Source of the DNA: Anadara kagoshimensis | Lineage: Eukaryota; Mollusca; Bivalvia; Arcoida; Arcidae | Direction of reading: 5' to 3' | Length of the DNA: 64,000 nt | Assembly (NCBI GenBank): GCA_021292105.1 | Contig: CM037864.1 | Coordinates: forward strand, 7,492,635 to 7,556,634 | Part shown: piece by piece, positions 1 through 10,734 of the stretch | How positions within the stretch are numbered: position 1 is the stretch's first letter | Layout of the letters: each line of letters opens with the position of its first letter | Notes under the pieces: generated by a model | Database searches by the model: none | What the model saw: only the letters and a program-made list of their open reading frames with translations | Told to the model about the DNA's origin: nothing | Position numbers and translations under genes: made by a program

Positions 1-442
1 TAATCTCCTACAGACTCCGTCTCCTACAAATTGTGTTGCCGACTATGTACAGAATCAATTTTATTTTATTTTTCCCGTGTTTTTGTATTTTGTTGTACAA
101 ATTTAAAGTGCATTTACATATGTTAATTAATTTATAAAGTATAAACGGGGATTTGATAGGATGTTTTCAGAAATATAATGTTAATGTTGTGTATAATCTT
201 GCAGTGAGAACTAATTTATTATGGTGTTTCATACATAATTGAGGTATTTGATTTTAAATGTTTCATAATTTTTCAATAATCATTTTCTGCTTTCAAAATA
301 TTTTGCACTTGTGTAATAACATTACAGACGAAAGCATTTTGGATTGTTATTTATTAAAATCTGATATTCAATTTCAGAAAAAAGAATGTGGTAATTGAAC
401 AACTGAGAATGCAGAAATTGTAATAAAATTTAGTCATAAAGG
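1..442. other. AT-rich non-coding sequence, nothing recognised
   Basis: No exon-like reading frame, tandem repeat or recognisable transposon end was seen. The stretch is rich in A/T runs, like the bulk of the window. Confidence 0.5.
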
Positions 443-646
443 AGTTGAGTTTTGTAATGTATGGTGTTTAACGTCCGAGTCAAGAATATTTCACTTATAT
501 TGAGACGTCGCCAGCTATAGGCGAAGGTGCTGAAATTTTGCATGTGCATTGCGCTGATGGCAGCAACAGCAACATTACACAGCAGGATTCTTTATCGTGC
601 CAAGCCTAACGTGACACGGGACCGAAAGACCCGTGACTTTCAGTAA
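443..646 (-). mobile_element. SINE-A fragment (body and tail, no tRNA head)
   Basis: Read on the + strand it begins with the reverse complement of the SINE tail (AGTTGAG, then GGTGTTTAACGTCC) and continues through the conserved body (CAAGAATATTTCACTTATAT, GCCAGCTATAGGCGAAGG, CGTGCCAAGCCTAACGTGAC). It stops before the tRNA-like head, so the copy is 5'-truncated. It matches the full-length copies near 4.4, 7.1, 21.2 and 63.0 kb. Confidence 0.85.
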
Positions 647-1184
647 TACATTATGGTATACAGAGACTTTATTATAACTGCTAATGGTATAGTTAATCTA
701 ATATTTAGCTATTCTTAATCTTCAATTTTGTAATAGCATTGCTATAGTGCAGTATTTGTCATGTATTTGTGAACATAAAGGATGTTACTTTATGGTGTTT
801 TGCGTGCTGTAATAATAATACACATACTGTTTGCAATTTGGTAGGAGTAGGTGTAAAAACTGTAAATCTCTGACTATGACTTGTAGAAACAGCGGTAGAA
901 CTGTAGAATGTGTGCAAATTCGCTACTGGTGAACATAGCAAAAATATGATATTTTTTCAGATGCAACAATACATGCAACACCTTTGTTGTTATGATTAAT
1001 AATATTACCTCTATTTATAAAAGGCTCATCAGTACATTTGTATATCACCTAGGCTTCTGTTCCGATAGTAAATAAGTAAAATGTATTGTTAATATTAGTA
1101 TTGGTCAGATCAGATGTTGTAACACATTAATTCTATTATTTCTTATTCTTATGTTCAAGTAATAAATAATGTAATAAAAAACAA
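647..1184. other. non-coding, nothing recognised
   Basis: AT-rich sequence without exon signals or a recognised repeat family. A 60-codon frame on the minus strand (759-941) has no splice signal or domain and looks like chance. Confidence 0.45.
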
Positions 1185-1460
1185 ACATACTAATCCATGT
1201 CCGATATCACAATCCAGATGCAAAGTAAAAACTTTGGAACTGACAAGTTAGGTTAGACGCGTGAACTTCCACCAGGGAAGTGAGGCCGGGTGCTCCGGAA
1301 ATGTAAGCTCCTCCTGTTTAGCTAGCTACACCAGCCACGTGTGTAATCAAAATTGTGTGAAAGGAACACGGAACTATGAGACGTCAAATATATCCAGGGC
1401 AATCCTGGACACAGAGACATCAAAATTATCAACAATACTGTGATGACAGCCATCATAGTA
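1185..1460 (+). repeat. interspersed repeat R5, copy 1
   Basis: The segment recurs at 12960-13215 with the same order of blocks (AAACAAACATACT, GATGCAAAGTAAAAACTTTG, CTCCTGTTTAGCTAGCTACA, GTGTGTAATCAAAATTG, GACGTCAAATA, ATCCAGGGCAATC). A short inverted piece lies at 21845-21925. The ends show no clear inverted repeats and no coding capacity survives. The class is unknown; an unclassified SINE or MITE is possible. Confidence 0.75.
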
Positions 1461-1598
1461 AAACTTTTGAGGGCCTTGATGAGCCTAGGCTTGGAATATC
1501 CCTGAGTCAACAATTTATTTGCAAACAGCCTACTTCGTTGTACAAAGTCCACGTAGTGGGAACAAGCTCTACCACAGCGTATTGGGAAACAAATACAC

Positions 1599-1879
1599 CA
1601 GTGGCGGATTCAGGGGAGGGGTTGCGGGGTTGCAACCCCCCCTTTGAAAAATTTAAAGAGAGAGAGAGTGAGATATTGACTGATTAAAATTATTTTCTTG
1701 TCCCCCATCGGCCCTAAACCCATCGTCTCTGAAAGCTCGCGCCTTTGGCACTCGCATCTAGCATTGATATAATTCTCACCTCCCTTTAAAAAAATCCTGT
1801 ATAGTTCTCAACCCCCCTTTCAAAAAATCCTGGATAGTTCTCAACCCCCCCCGTTCAAAAAATCCTGGATCCGCCCCTG
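1599..1879. mobile_element. MITE with CAGTGGCGGAT / ATCCGCCCCTG ends, TSD TACAC
   Basis: The left end reads CAGTGGCGGATTCAGGGG and the right end CCTGGATCCGCCCCTG, giving inverted termini of about 16 bp with mismatches. TACAC immediately flanks both sides, consistent with a 5-bp target duplication. The interior has C/G runs and two near-identical direct blocks (CAAAAAATCCTGGAT near 1820 and 1856). Such ends are known from hAT-like non-autonomous elements; assignment to hAT is inferred from ends and duplication only. Confidence 0.75.
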
Positions 1880-3888
1880 TACACCATAAGCAAGAGAAGC
1901 AGGTCACATGATATTGCTGCATAAAAAAGGAAAGTTGACAATAGAAAAAGTGTATAACTTGGCTTTAAGTGTTGTCTTTAAAAATCATAGGAGAAAAAAA
2001 ATGAATTACACATTTACATTGCATTATGAATACAGTAGCAGGTTGTAATGGAATAAAATATAAAGTTTGTGAAAATCTAGGCTACGAGATAGAACTATGG
2101 CAGAATAGCATATACATACCCCATCATTTTCTAAAGTAAACCAGAGAGCTTAGTACTTTTTAAACATTTAAACATACTCCCATTTTAACTCGAATGAGCT
2201 AAACTACAGAAATTAACATTATCAGCTTGTTGAGCATTACATGCCTCTTTGTGCCTCTTGTTTTAACATTATTTTTGCGAGTGCAATATAAAAAAAACTC
2301 TAGTTTAATTTTTTTTAATTTATATTTTATTTAATTTTTTTTCAATAATTTATGTTGGTTTACTATTTTTGTTAATATTAAATCTTGGGTAAAGATCGTT
2401 AATTGTTTTAAAATTAAAAAAATATACTGAAGATAAATGTGCGTTTCCTTTACTTTTACCGTAAACAATGTAACCAGAGGAAATGTTTTCCGTCAATAAA
2501 GTTCGATTTCTGTATGCTACATGTAACAGGCAACAGGCAACATTGCTTTAAAAATGCATGTATAGTTGTCACGGAATCTCCCCGTACTCTTCAAAGGTGC
2601 CCCCTTATTCGGAAGTGGCAATTCCATTCGAAACTAGTAAAATGGCTGCCGATTGTTTTCGCTAAACCGTCGTGCTTCCTTGGCAGACTTTAAACAGTAA
2701 CTTAGCATGATCGGATTCAGTAAACATTTGTATTATTACACCACATAAATTTTAATTCCTCTGCTTGTCGATGACGTCGGCAGCCGCGCTTATATGAAAC
2801 CCTGTTCGGAACTGGTAAAACGACTGTACCTTTTTAATTTTTTTTGTATTTAAAAAGACATTTTTGTTACAAAAATGAAATCTTAATAAAATCAACCAGG
2901 CAGGCTCCAGCAAATCAATAATCTTGATAATGTTTACAATAAAATGAAATTTTACATTACCGTCAGAGAATTAATACGCCACAATATGTTAATATTTGAA
3001 TATTTCATACTTTCCGCCTTCAAATAATAACCGGAAGAACAAGTGCTCGGTGTCAGAGTAAACTTTACCTTGGTTTATTTGTTCCAGGGTTTACTGATTA
3101 CGGTTCTTGACCATCATTAGTCCTTAGGCGATCATATTTATGCAATTAAAATTAATCTCAATAATCTACGTAAAAATAATGGTCTATTAAGAAAAGAAAT
3201 GCCACGTAATATTTTTATTCTATTTTGTCTGTTACGTATGACCAGTTTTATCCAGGGGCTTTATTTTAACTATCACCGAAGTTTATACAACTGGGTCCCA
3301 TGGCTAATTTACAAAGAGCTTTTCGATACTAACAATAACCAACCTCCGGGTATTTGTAATACAGCTGTCAGTTGCAGCAGCTGGGAGCATTGTTCCCGGC
3401 AGAACTGATCATTAATTACTTGCTAATTGATTTAGATAATTTCCAGGTAATTGCAAAAATCCTCATTTGAATTTGCTTTTACTTTTAGTTCAACATGAAA
3501 TTAGTATTTTATCATTTCATTGTGCATCTTTGACATGATTTTTTTGTTGTTAATTAATTTTTTTAATTTTTTTTTTGAGCGCCCCTAAAAATTATGACAA
3601 TAAGCTAGTACTAGATTTTTTATTACAACATAATTTTATTTTTATATGAATGCATGCATTCTCTATGGTCGACTGATCTTGGGGTTGATGCCCAGTCTGA
3701 ATTGCCATATACTGTAATTTTAAATGCAGACAAAACTGCTTGTTGTTGGGACTATTACATAGTGTATACAAAAATCAATTTTAAAAGGTCTTAAAAAACA
3801 AATATATATACAGTACGAATAAAGCAAAATTATTCATATTGTAATAAAACATCTTAGTTTTTGTAATAATAATGATAATAATTCACTA
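1880..3888. other. non-coding, mostly unrecognised; slightly CpG-richer core near 2440-2830
   Basis: No exon could be supported. Two short related blocks occur near 2625 and 2807 (CGAAACTAGTAAAATGGCTG and CGGAACTGGTAAAACGACTG), suggesting an old duplication. The core around 2440-2830 has more CpG than its surroundings. Open frames at 2439-2693 and 3199-3408 lack splice sites and recognisable domains, so I do not call them genes. Confidence 0.4.
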
Positions 3889-4060
3889 GGTTTCCATAAA
3901 TTTAAAATAATTAGTAGCCAAATTTCCAAAATATGTGAAAATATAGTCCTTTTTAAAGTATTTTTCCACAAATTTGCTAATATAGGTTACTTTTAAAAAG
4001 AATTCCTCAGAAATTAGTAGCCAATGGCAATTTTGGCTTCCAGGAATGGAAACATAGAAT
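3889..4060. mobile_element. MITE-M1, copy 1
   Basis: A block of about 170 bp starts with GGTTTCCATAAATTTAAAAT and ends with CCAGGAATGGAAACATAG, so TTTCCAT and ATGGAAA form short inverted ends. Internal landmarks AGTAGCCAAAT, GAAAATATAGTCCTTTT and CTCAGAAATTAGTAGCCAATG recur at 6203-6372, 7504-8147 and 45251-45412. It is non-coding. Confidence 0.8.
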
Positions 4061-4393
4061 TCATTATAATTGATAATGATAATTAAAAAGAGATATAAGT
4101 TGATGGAGCAGAGTAATGGGATTTAAATTTAATATGTCCTACGGTAGTCAAAATTATTTCACCTGTATTAAAGAGGTCAGATTTGGGATCAACTAGAGGA
4201 ATACATCACACCTTTGGCAAATGAACTGAAGTACTTAAAATTCCTCAAACTAAGATCTACCCAAATAGGTATCAAATTTTTCCCCCCACAAATTTGCCAA
4301 AGAGGTTTCTTTTTGGGAATACAATCTCAGAAATTTGTTGGCTACCAGGAATGGAAATACAGACATGGTACTCTGGTAAAAATATTATCATGA
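4061..4393. repeat. non-coding with a partial MITE-M1 copy at 4259-4362
   Basis: The 3' half of MITE-M1 is recognisable (CCACAAATTTGCCAAAG, then TTGGCTACCAGGAATGGAAA) at 4259-4362. The rest of the stretch shows no exon or known repeat. Confidence 0.6.
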
Positions 4394-4732
4394 GAGTTGA
4401 GTTGAGTAATGGTGTTTATGTCCCAGTCAAGAATATTTCACTTATACTGAGACATCACCAGTTAAAGGCAAGGTGCAGAAATTTTGCCTGTGTGTTGTGC
4501 TGATAACATTATACAGCAGGGTTCTTTATTGTGCCACGCCTACAGAGACACGGGACCTTTTTTATTTTTAGTTCCCATCCAAAGAACCATGACTTTCATT
4601 TCGTAATGCCAAGTGCTTGGCGAAAGAACAGTCACTATCCACTTTAAAGTCTTGGGTCAGACCAGGCTGGGGATAGAACCCACAATCTCCCACTTACGGA
4701 GCAAGCACTCTAGCAACTAAGCTACCATGAGG
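4394..4732 (-). mobile_element. SINE-A, near full length
   Basis: On the minus strand it starts with a tRNA-like head: an A-box-like GTAGCTTAGTTGCTAGAGTG, then a B-box region with GATTGTGGGTTCTATCC. The SINE-A body follows and the tail shows as AGTTGAGTTGAGTAATGG on the + strand. The head is diverged but all blocks are in order. It was presumably transcribed by RNA polymerase III and mobilised by a LINE in trans, as is known for tRNA SINEs. Confidence 0.88.
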
Positions 4733-4877
4733 ACAAAATATAAGATAAAAATTCAGTTGATATAATGGCTGTATAATTGATGTTTGGAATTGTATTTTTG
4801 CATAATGTTATCAAAACCAGATAATATAAAGAAAATACTAGTAGTTTTATCCCTATTACATGTTGTATTGAGGGTCC
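4733..4877. other. short spacer, nothing recognised
   Basis: AT-rich spacer between two SINEs; no motif of note. Confidence 0.4.
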
Positions 4878-5112
4878 CAGTAGTCAAGTGGTTCAGCACA
4901 GATCACATCATCTCAAACCACCTAGGTTTGAATCCAACTCTGGACAGATCTTGGTATGAGAAAGTTTGTCTGTTCACTTACCGAAGGTGGGTGGTTTTCT
5001 TGGGGCAAACCCCATAATTCCACCATCCATGATATCCTCATACACTGGTAAATGAAAAATCTTGACTGGGCATAAAACCCCATTTCTCCACCTTGCTTCA
5101 CTCCACTCCACA
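4878..5112 (+). mobile_element. SINE-B, full-length-like copy
   Basis: The head reads CAGTAGTCAAGTGGTTCAGC, a tRNA-Leu/Ser-type A-box, and CCTAGGTTTGAATCC, a B-box. The body follows (GAGAAAGTTTGTCTGTTCAC, GAAGGTGGGTGGTTTTCTTG, AATCTTGACTGGGCATAAAA), and it ends in CTTCACTCCACTCC. The order is the same in more than ten other copies in the window. Confidence 0.85.
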
Positions 5113-5654
5113 TGCTGTATCAACCTGACAATTCAATATCAGACCAGGGGGTACGAGTTTATCAGTGATTTTGTTACATTTTTTGAAAACGGCACTTTCT
5201 ACCTTCAAGATTGGGAAAATTAAAGGTCTAAGATCTAGCAAACTGCATTATGATATGCTGGCAAAAGCTAGTATCGTCATTGCAAAATGCAAAAACACTA
5301 TTTTGTGGTAGTGATGTTCTGTGGGTAAGGACAGCTAGATTTAATTATTCAGAGCACCACTGTTGTATTGGGGAATTTTAGTGGGCAAATTGGGAAATTT
5401 TAGTAACTACCTTCATTTTGTACTAATTTTAAGCATACAAAATCACTGGTCATGTACTTATCTATTTATCATGTCCTTTAACAGTAATTTCTACATATGA
5501 TGACTCTAAATCAATAAATATGTAATCATGTAATCATACTGTGATGGGGTACAAGTTCCTAAATTCATTTATATATGCAATATCATTTTCATGTGATTTA
5601 ACGTGTCATCGTTACATCCCTCTTTCACTTAGGGACAATATGCCAAATAATTCT
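5113..5654. other. non-coding, nothing recognised
   Basis: Low-complexity AT-rich sequence with no supported feature. Confidence 0.4.
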
Positions 5655-6030
5655 GTGGAGTCCGTGGTGGCCTAATGGATAAGATGTCAGTCTACAAATC
5701 CAAGGTATTTCACCTACCGGGTAGTCCCGCTTGGACTACATTTGGAAAAGTGAATTTTCCTTGCCGTTGGCCTTTACTGGTTCACCTGGTATTAGTATAA
5801 TGTGACTGGGGGAGTGGTACACTTGTCTGCAGTGTACTGACTCTGTAAGTTAGCAGGTTAAGTGGCCCTGAGTGCTGCCTAGTACAAGGCAGACCATAAA
5901 ACACACTCGCACTTCACATGCATACACGAACTTGTTCATAGATTAATCCATAGAGATTAATAAAATAGTTCTTGTCACAAATAGCTGAAAATTGCTGATG
6001 CCATGTTAAGCAACATTCAACCAACCAACC
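5655..6030 (+). mobile_element. SINE-C, full-length copy with CAAC-rich tail
   Basis: It begins with a tRNA-like head (GTGGCCTAATGGATAAG) and a poorly kept B-box region. A long body with landmarks TGGTTCACCTGGTATTAG, AGTACAAGGCAGACCATAAA and TGCATACACGAACTTGTTCA follows. It ends in a simple tail of CAAC units. An opposite-strand copy at 10345-10727 matches along its whole length. Confidence 0.85.
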
Positions 6031-6202
6031 AAATAATACTGAAGCAGGAATATCTAGGAGATGTCAGTAATTTCAGCGAAATCAGTTAAATTTTGAGCAT
6101 TCCATAAAGGGGGTACATGTATAATAAATTGCAAGATACAGGGACATTAATATAAATTATACATGTTGGAAAATAATAGCACGTTGGCGTCAAACAATAG
6201 TT
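6031..6202. other. spacer, nothing recognised
   Basis: No supported feature. Confidence 0.4.
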
Positions 6203-6372
6203 TTCCACAAATTTTAAATTATTTAAATTAAAGCCAGATTTCCAAATTTGTGAAAATATAGTCCTTTTTTCACAAATTTGCCAAAATGGATTACTTTTTA
6301 TAAGAATTTCACAAAAATAAGTAGGTAGCCAGACTGTGGTGATTTTGGCAACCCGGTATGGAAACCTAACAT
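6203..6372. mobile_element. MITE-M1, copy 2
   Basis: It carries the family blocks TTTCCACAAATTTTAAATTA, GTGAAAATATAGTCCTTTTT and GATTTTGGCAACCCGGTATG. It is diverged from the copy at 3889 but collinear. Confidence 0.75.
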
Positions 6373-7078
6373 TCTGAAAAAAAGGTAACATAAAGGGCAA
6401 GATTCAAGGACATGTAATAGTGTTTCAGAAATAAAGGGAACATGCAACAGTTGACACCAAAAATTGAAAAAAAACACTATATTGTACCAAGTATTATATG
6501 TCAATGTGATGTTAGAGACTAGAGTTATCTCCCTTACTCTACAGAAAATCTGTCTATAACATTTATAATTAATGGGATTTTTAAATTTAATTTTGACATG
6601 ATTAAAAATAATGATTTATATCTGAATCCATAAATAATTAGATATATCTTTCAGCATAGTTTGAAAGGCTGAAGCGTTTTGTTTTAGAAATGCTGGTAAA
6701 TGTGTATCTGATTTCCTGTTTGGTTGTTGTGAGCGATTTTTTTTGACAGTATATTTATAAAATTATTTAAAATTTTTAAGACATGATGGATTACCCTGGA
6801 ATCACATGTTTTTATGTTAATGCTAATGTTTACTGCCAACAGATGATATATAACCCTCAGTAATTCAGGTTATTGACACAATGTTACAGTGATAATGTTC
6901 GTGTGATTCAGGTTAAGGTTTGAAGCAGGTTGGTTCTGTACAATACAGTAAACCCTCTATTTTCAGCCACTGTTCAGTGATATTTTTGTGATGTAAAATG
7001 GTTTGACAATTAATTGAGAGTGTCTGCCTTGATTAACAAATTGAAATAGATTTTGGGATATACAAACTATTGATAAGG
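6373..7078. other. non-coding, nothing recognised
   Basis: No exon or repeat family was identified. A motif resembling the TACAGT transposon end (TACAGTAAACCCTCTATTTT) lies at about 6944 as an isolated half-site. Confidence 0.4.
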
Positions 7079-7422
7079 AGAGTTGAGTTGAGTAATGGTG
7101 TTTAAGTTTTAACGTCCCAGTCAAAAATGTTTCACTTATATCGAGATGTCGCTAGCTGTAGGCGAACATGCAGAAATTTTGCCAGTGCGTTGTGCTAATG
7201 GCATTATACAGCAGAGTTCTTTACCGTGCCAAGCCTACCATGACACAAGACCTTGTTTATTTTAAGTTTCCATCTGAATGAACCGTGACTTTCATTTTGT
7301 AATGCAGAATGCTTGCAAAAAAGTCACTATCCACTTTCAAGTCTTGGGTCAGACCTGGTCGAAGCTCTAACCCATGACCTCCCACCTACGAAGCAAACAC
7401 TCTACCAACTGAGTTCGCCCAT
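7079..7422 (-). mobile_element. SINE-A, full length
   Basis: The + strand shows the tail AGTTGAGTTGAGTAATGGTG, the whole body, and the head as the reverse complement ending in CTCTACCAACTGAGTTCGCC. The minus-strand A-box reads GAACTCAGTTGGTAGAGTG. It has a 7-base duplication (TTTAAGT followed by TTTAACG) just after the tail compared with other copies. Confidence 0.88.
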
Positions 7423-7503
7423 ATGGTTTTGATTGGCAAAATGTTAAAGTTTAAGTTTTTTTCTGGAAGTGATAACTCTTGTTTTCTTTGACTGGGCCAG
7501 TTT

Positions 7504-8147
7504 TAGGTTGCCATAAATTTTTACGGTAATAGCCAATTTTCCATAATGTGTGGATAAATAGTCATTTTTCAATTTGTTAAAATAAGTTACTTTTTTATGT
7601 ATTTCTCAGAAATTGATTTCCAATGCAGGGCTCAAAGTTGCGACTAAATTAGGCGCCATGGCAACCAAATTTTTCCGTTGGCAACAAATTTTTACTCATA
7701 CATTGCTAATTTGGCGACTGCTTTGTTGGGGGTTCAAAATACTCGATTATAGCCAATTTCGTGTTTTACATATTGACAAAGTGTTTCCGGCACTCCTCGG
7801 TTGGCCTCGTGACATAGAGGGAATTTTTTGTGTATATATATATATACGAAACGTCAAAAGTGTGCCGCAGAGAAAAAAATATGGTTGGGAACTGGCCATC
7901 AATGTGTTTTGATAGTATTGATAGTTTTTTCAAGGCAAGTTTGTGTGATGCTCACAAAAAGCAGGTGGTCGGAATGTGGCAGAAAGGTGTTCCATATGAT
8001 TATAGACAATGTAACATTGTTTGAATATATACAAGTCTCAATTTGGCGCCTAATTTTATTATATAAGGAGCCAGGCTGGCTCCTAGAACTAAAAAGTCAC
8101 TGAGCTTTGCAATGGAGATTTTGGCTACCAGGAATAGAAACATAGAA
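7504..8147. mobile_element. MITE-M1, copy 3, split by a younger insertion
   Basis: The left half (GGTTGCCATAAATTTTTACG to AGAAATTGATTTCCAATG) and right half (CAATGGAGATTTTGGCTACC to AGGAATAGAAACATA) join to the M1 consensus. Between them sits a 484-bp element that duplicated CAATG of the target. The order of events is therefore clear: M1 came first and the insertion second. Confidence 0.82.
7626..8109. mobile_element. 484-bp DNA transposon-like insertion, CAGGGCTC ends, 5-bp TSD CAATG
   Basis: The left end is CAGGGCTCAAAG and the right end GACTGAGCTTTG-like (CACTGAGCTTTG), so the outer 8-10 bp are imperfect inverted repeats. A perfect 13-bp subterminal inverted pair, AAATTAGGCGCCA (7646-7658) and TGGCGCCTAATTT (8044-8056), supports the boundaries. 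CAATG flanks both sides (7621-7625 and 8110-8114). The interior holds TGGCAAC repeats and short frames but no transposase, so it is non-autonomous. Confidence 0.78.
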
Positions 8148-9193
8148 ATGGGGAGTTACATTTTGTTCTTCTGATAAACTGCTCTTGTTTTTTTTCACTG
8201 GGCCAGCTGTTTAAAATCCACTTATTTCAAATAAAATTGTTAAACTTTTTTCAACGACTTGATCAGCCTGTCTACATCAGAGTTATCAGGGTTTACATCA
8301 TAAATATCAGATAACCACAGTAACAGGGTTCTTATAAAACTTTAATTTCTACTTAATGACTCGACATCTTGGATTTATTTAATTACCACGAAATAACACT
8401 ATCTTACTTTTTTAATTTTTAACTGTTGCTGTATGATCATTGATCATGCCTGCATTTCCCGAGATTCAGTTACGATTTAATCATTTTTTATTCACATAAT
8501 TGGCTTTTCTCTCTGAACGTATCTGCCTTGTACTGGGTAATAACAATACTACAATAGATTTTTACCTGTAGAAATCTTAATTAAAAATATCTCAATATAA
8601 GTCATTAAGTGAAATAATCTTAACTGGGACATAAAACTCAGTTTCAATTTTTCCCATTCTCTTAATTGAATCATACAAGGTCAAAGGTCTCCTTTTGCTG
8701 TACTTGGTGCAGTAGAGTTCACAGGTTCAGTGTACAGGTTTCGCACATTTCGGTGTCATATTATTTTTTAATTAAAACGTGTGTTTTGTAACTCTAAGCT
8801 GTTAGTTATCCCACTTTTAACTTAAAAACATGCTATTTTGTAATTATTTCATATATTTGTAGGGAAACATGTTGCACTCGTATTACACATGAGGAGTGTT
8901 TAACTTGAGGGGAACAGCTGGTGTCATGGGAAAAAAAAGTCTGCCAGAAACATGCCCGTCGTTGTAACCACTATACCGTTACCAGCACAACTACATCAAC
9001 GCAACATTTGTCAAAATAAAAAAAAATAGGAATTGATCAAGTTGTTATCTGGTAGGTAATACAATATGTTGTGACCTTTATTTAGGCCGTTACAAGGCAT
9101 ATTACTTTGACATATTAATATTTTATTAATGAATCTGCTGTTAGGAAATGGCTTTTGTTTATAGGCCTGTACGTAGATTTATTCTTTTTAAAA
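8148..9193 (+). other. non-coding upstream region of exon E1a (putative promoter side)
   Basis: No repeat family was recognised in most of this stretch. Just upstream of the E1a start lies GACCTTTATTTAGGCCGTTA and a run of TATTAATATTTTATTAATG. A real TATA box or start site cannot be fixed from sequence alone. The inference that a promoter lies here rests only on the first-exon structure that follows. Confidence 0.35.
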
Positions 9194-9269
9194 ATGTCGG
9201 AAATAGAGGAACTAGATTTTGACGACTTAAATGATGATTCTAAGTATTTTGACGTGGATAAATTTATAG
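9194..9269 (+). CDS. alternative first coding exon E1a (partial CDS, 25 codons + 1 nt)
   Basis: The exon opens with ATG in good context (AAAATGT, A at -3) and reads MSEIEELDFDDLNDDSKYFD plus five more residues (VDKFI). It ends with one base of the next codon followed by the perfect donor GTAAGT at 9270. The peptide is strongly acidic (about ten Asp/Glu in 25), with no signal peptide or known domain. The frame upstream has no other ATG, so this start is preferred. The donor phase (1) equals that of the exons at 17379 and 47453 and fits the acceptor of the exon at 42021, where it would encode Gly. I infer an alternative N-terminus of one gene continuing past the window end. An independent short gene or chance ATG-plus-donor pair remains possible. 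The product is not identified. Confidence 0.6.
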
Positions 9270-9513
9270 GTAAGTTATTGCATTTTTTAATAAGTTTTTT
9301 TGAATTAGACTTTTTTGGAGAATTAATAAGATGCATTTTACAAACAGAGAGAAATCTTTGGTTTTGCAAAGGCGTTAATCCAATTATTTTTTTGATAAGC
9401 AAAAGGCGCCAAACTAAATGTTGACATATGTTTCACATATGAATGCATTTTTATACATTAATTGAACAGTAAAACTCAAGTATGCCACACCGTTCAATTC
9501 CACTCCATGCCAC
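9270..9513. other. start of intron after E1a
   Basis: The E1a reading frame stays open by chance to 9424, but the sequence becomes AT-rich and loses the acidic composition after the donor, consistent with intron. Confidence 0.45.
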
Positions 9514-9790
9514 CAGGGGCAGATCATGGATTTTGTAGGGGGGGGGGGGGGGCATATGAAATGGAAGGCAAAGTTCCGAGCTATATAGGGGTGCCCATGC
9601 TCCCCTGGAAAATTTTGAACAAATGATGGAAATTGTGCATTCTGGAACAATCTAAGCTGCATTAAAAAAATAAACTTTAAGAATGTGGGAACAATTGATA
9701 AATTATCAGTGACATATAGGGCGAGTGTGTGCCCCCTACCCCTTACCCCACCCCCCCCCCCCCCCCCCCCCCCCCCCCCATCTGCCACTG
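9514..9790. mobile_element. MITE with CAGGGGCAGAT / ATCTGCCACTG ends and opposing G15 and C29 runs
   Basis: The ends CAGGGGCAGATCATGG and the reverse complement CAGTGGCAGATGG form inverted termini resembling the element at 1599-1879. Close to the left end is a run of 15 G (9538-9552), and close to the right end a run of 29 C (9751-9779), which can pair with each other. TCCAT flanks the right end directly and occurs five bases before the left end, so the exact boundary and target duplication are uncertain. Confidence 0.7.
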
Positions 9791-10344
9791 TCCATAATAA
9801 GATAATGACATAGGGTGTTCAAATATAACTTTTGGAAACAACCTTCAAAATGACATTAAAGGTCAAGGTCATGACCTACCAGAACTTTTAAATTTGTAGT
9901 TTTAGTTTTTAAACCTTATATGCATATAATGGAGATGTGCAGGACCAAAGAATTTTGATTTTGATTTTGTGAAATACTGGTATTCAAAATATATATTTTA
10001 AAAATATTCTTTTATCAAGCAAAACTAAGATGTAAACTCAATCACAAAATGAATTATTTTGTGGGATTTTGTGCTCATGTCTCTAATATGTTAGACTAGA
10101 GTGCTTGACCATTGACTGCCCAACAATGTTGACCAGGGTCAACACAACAAGCATAAGCTTGATTGAGCATGATTCAAACCAAGGCAATGAAAGACACTTA
10201 GCCTTAAGATGACAGTTACCATTAGGCCCTTTAAGTTTAAAATGAATGCATTTACTGCTTTAACCACAAAAGTCATAGCATTTATTAGCAAAATACAGTA
10301 TAACTTGTTTAGAGGCCACCCAGGGACTGTCCAAAAGTGGTTTT
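9791..10344. other. non-coding intron sequence, nothing recognised
   Basis: No exon or repeat family could be supported here, apart from short A/T runs. Confidence 0.4.
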
Positions 10345-10727
10345 TGTTGTTGTTGAATATTGCTTAAATGTTACTTTAGTAATTTTTCAGCTATTCTCGA
10401 CAAGAACTACTTCATTAATCTCTATGAATTAATCTATGAACAAGTTTGTGTATGCATGTGAAGTGGGAGTGTGTTGTATGGTCTGCCTTGTACTAGCGCA
10501 CACTCATGGGTACTTTAATGTGCTAGTTCACATAGTCAGTACGCTGCAGACAAGCGTACTACTCCCTTAGTCACATTATACTGACACTGGGTGAACCAGT
10601 AGAGGCCAACAGGAAGGAAAATTCACTTTTTCACATGTGGTCTGAGCGGGACTCGAAATCACAGTCGTGAGAGACCCTGGATTTGTAGACCAGCGTCTTA
10701 TCCATTAGGCTACCAAGGCCTCTCAAA
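10345..10727 (-). mobile_element. SINE-C, full-length copy
   Basis: It is the reverse orientation of the element at 5655. The minus strand starts with a tRNA-like head (TTGGTAGCCTAATGGATAAG, then a B-box region reading TTTCGAGTCCCGC). The body has CACATGTGAAAAAGTGAATT and CATGCATACACAAACTTGTT. The B-box is better kept than in the + strand copy. Confidence 0.87.
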
Positions 10728-10734
10728 AGTGGTC

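Noticed and set aside
2439-2693. 84-codon frame starting near a CpG-richer stretch
   Set aside because: No ATG context, splice signal or domain could be supported, and the frame is rich in residues expected by chance.
4394-4732. Functional tRNA gene on the minus strand because of A- and B-box-like blocks
   Set aside because: The tRNA-like part is only the head of a ~340-bp repeat present many times in the window, and no cloverleaf with intact stems can be drawn.
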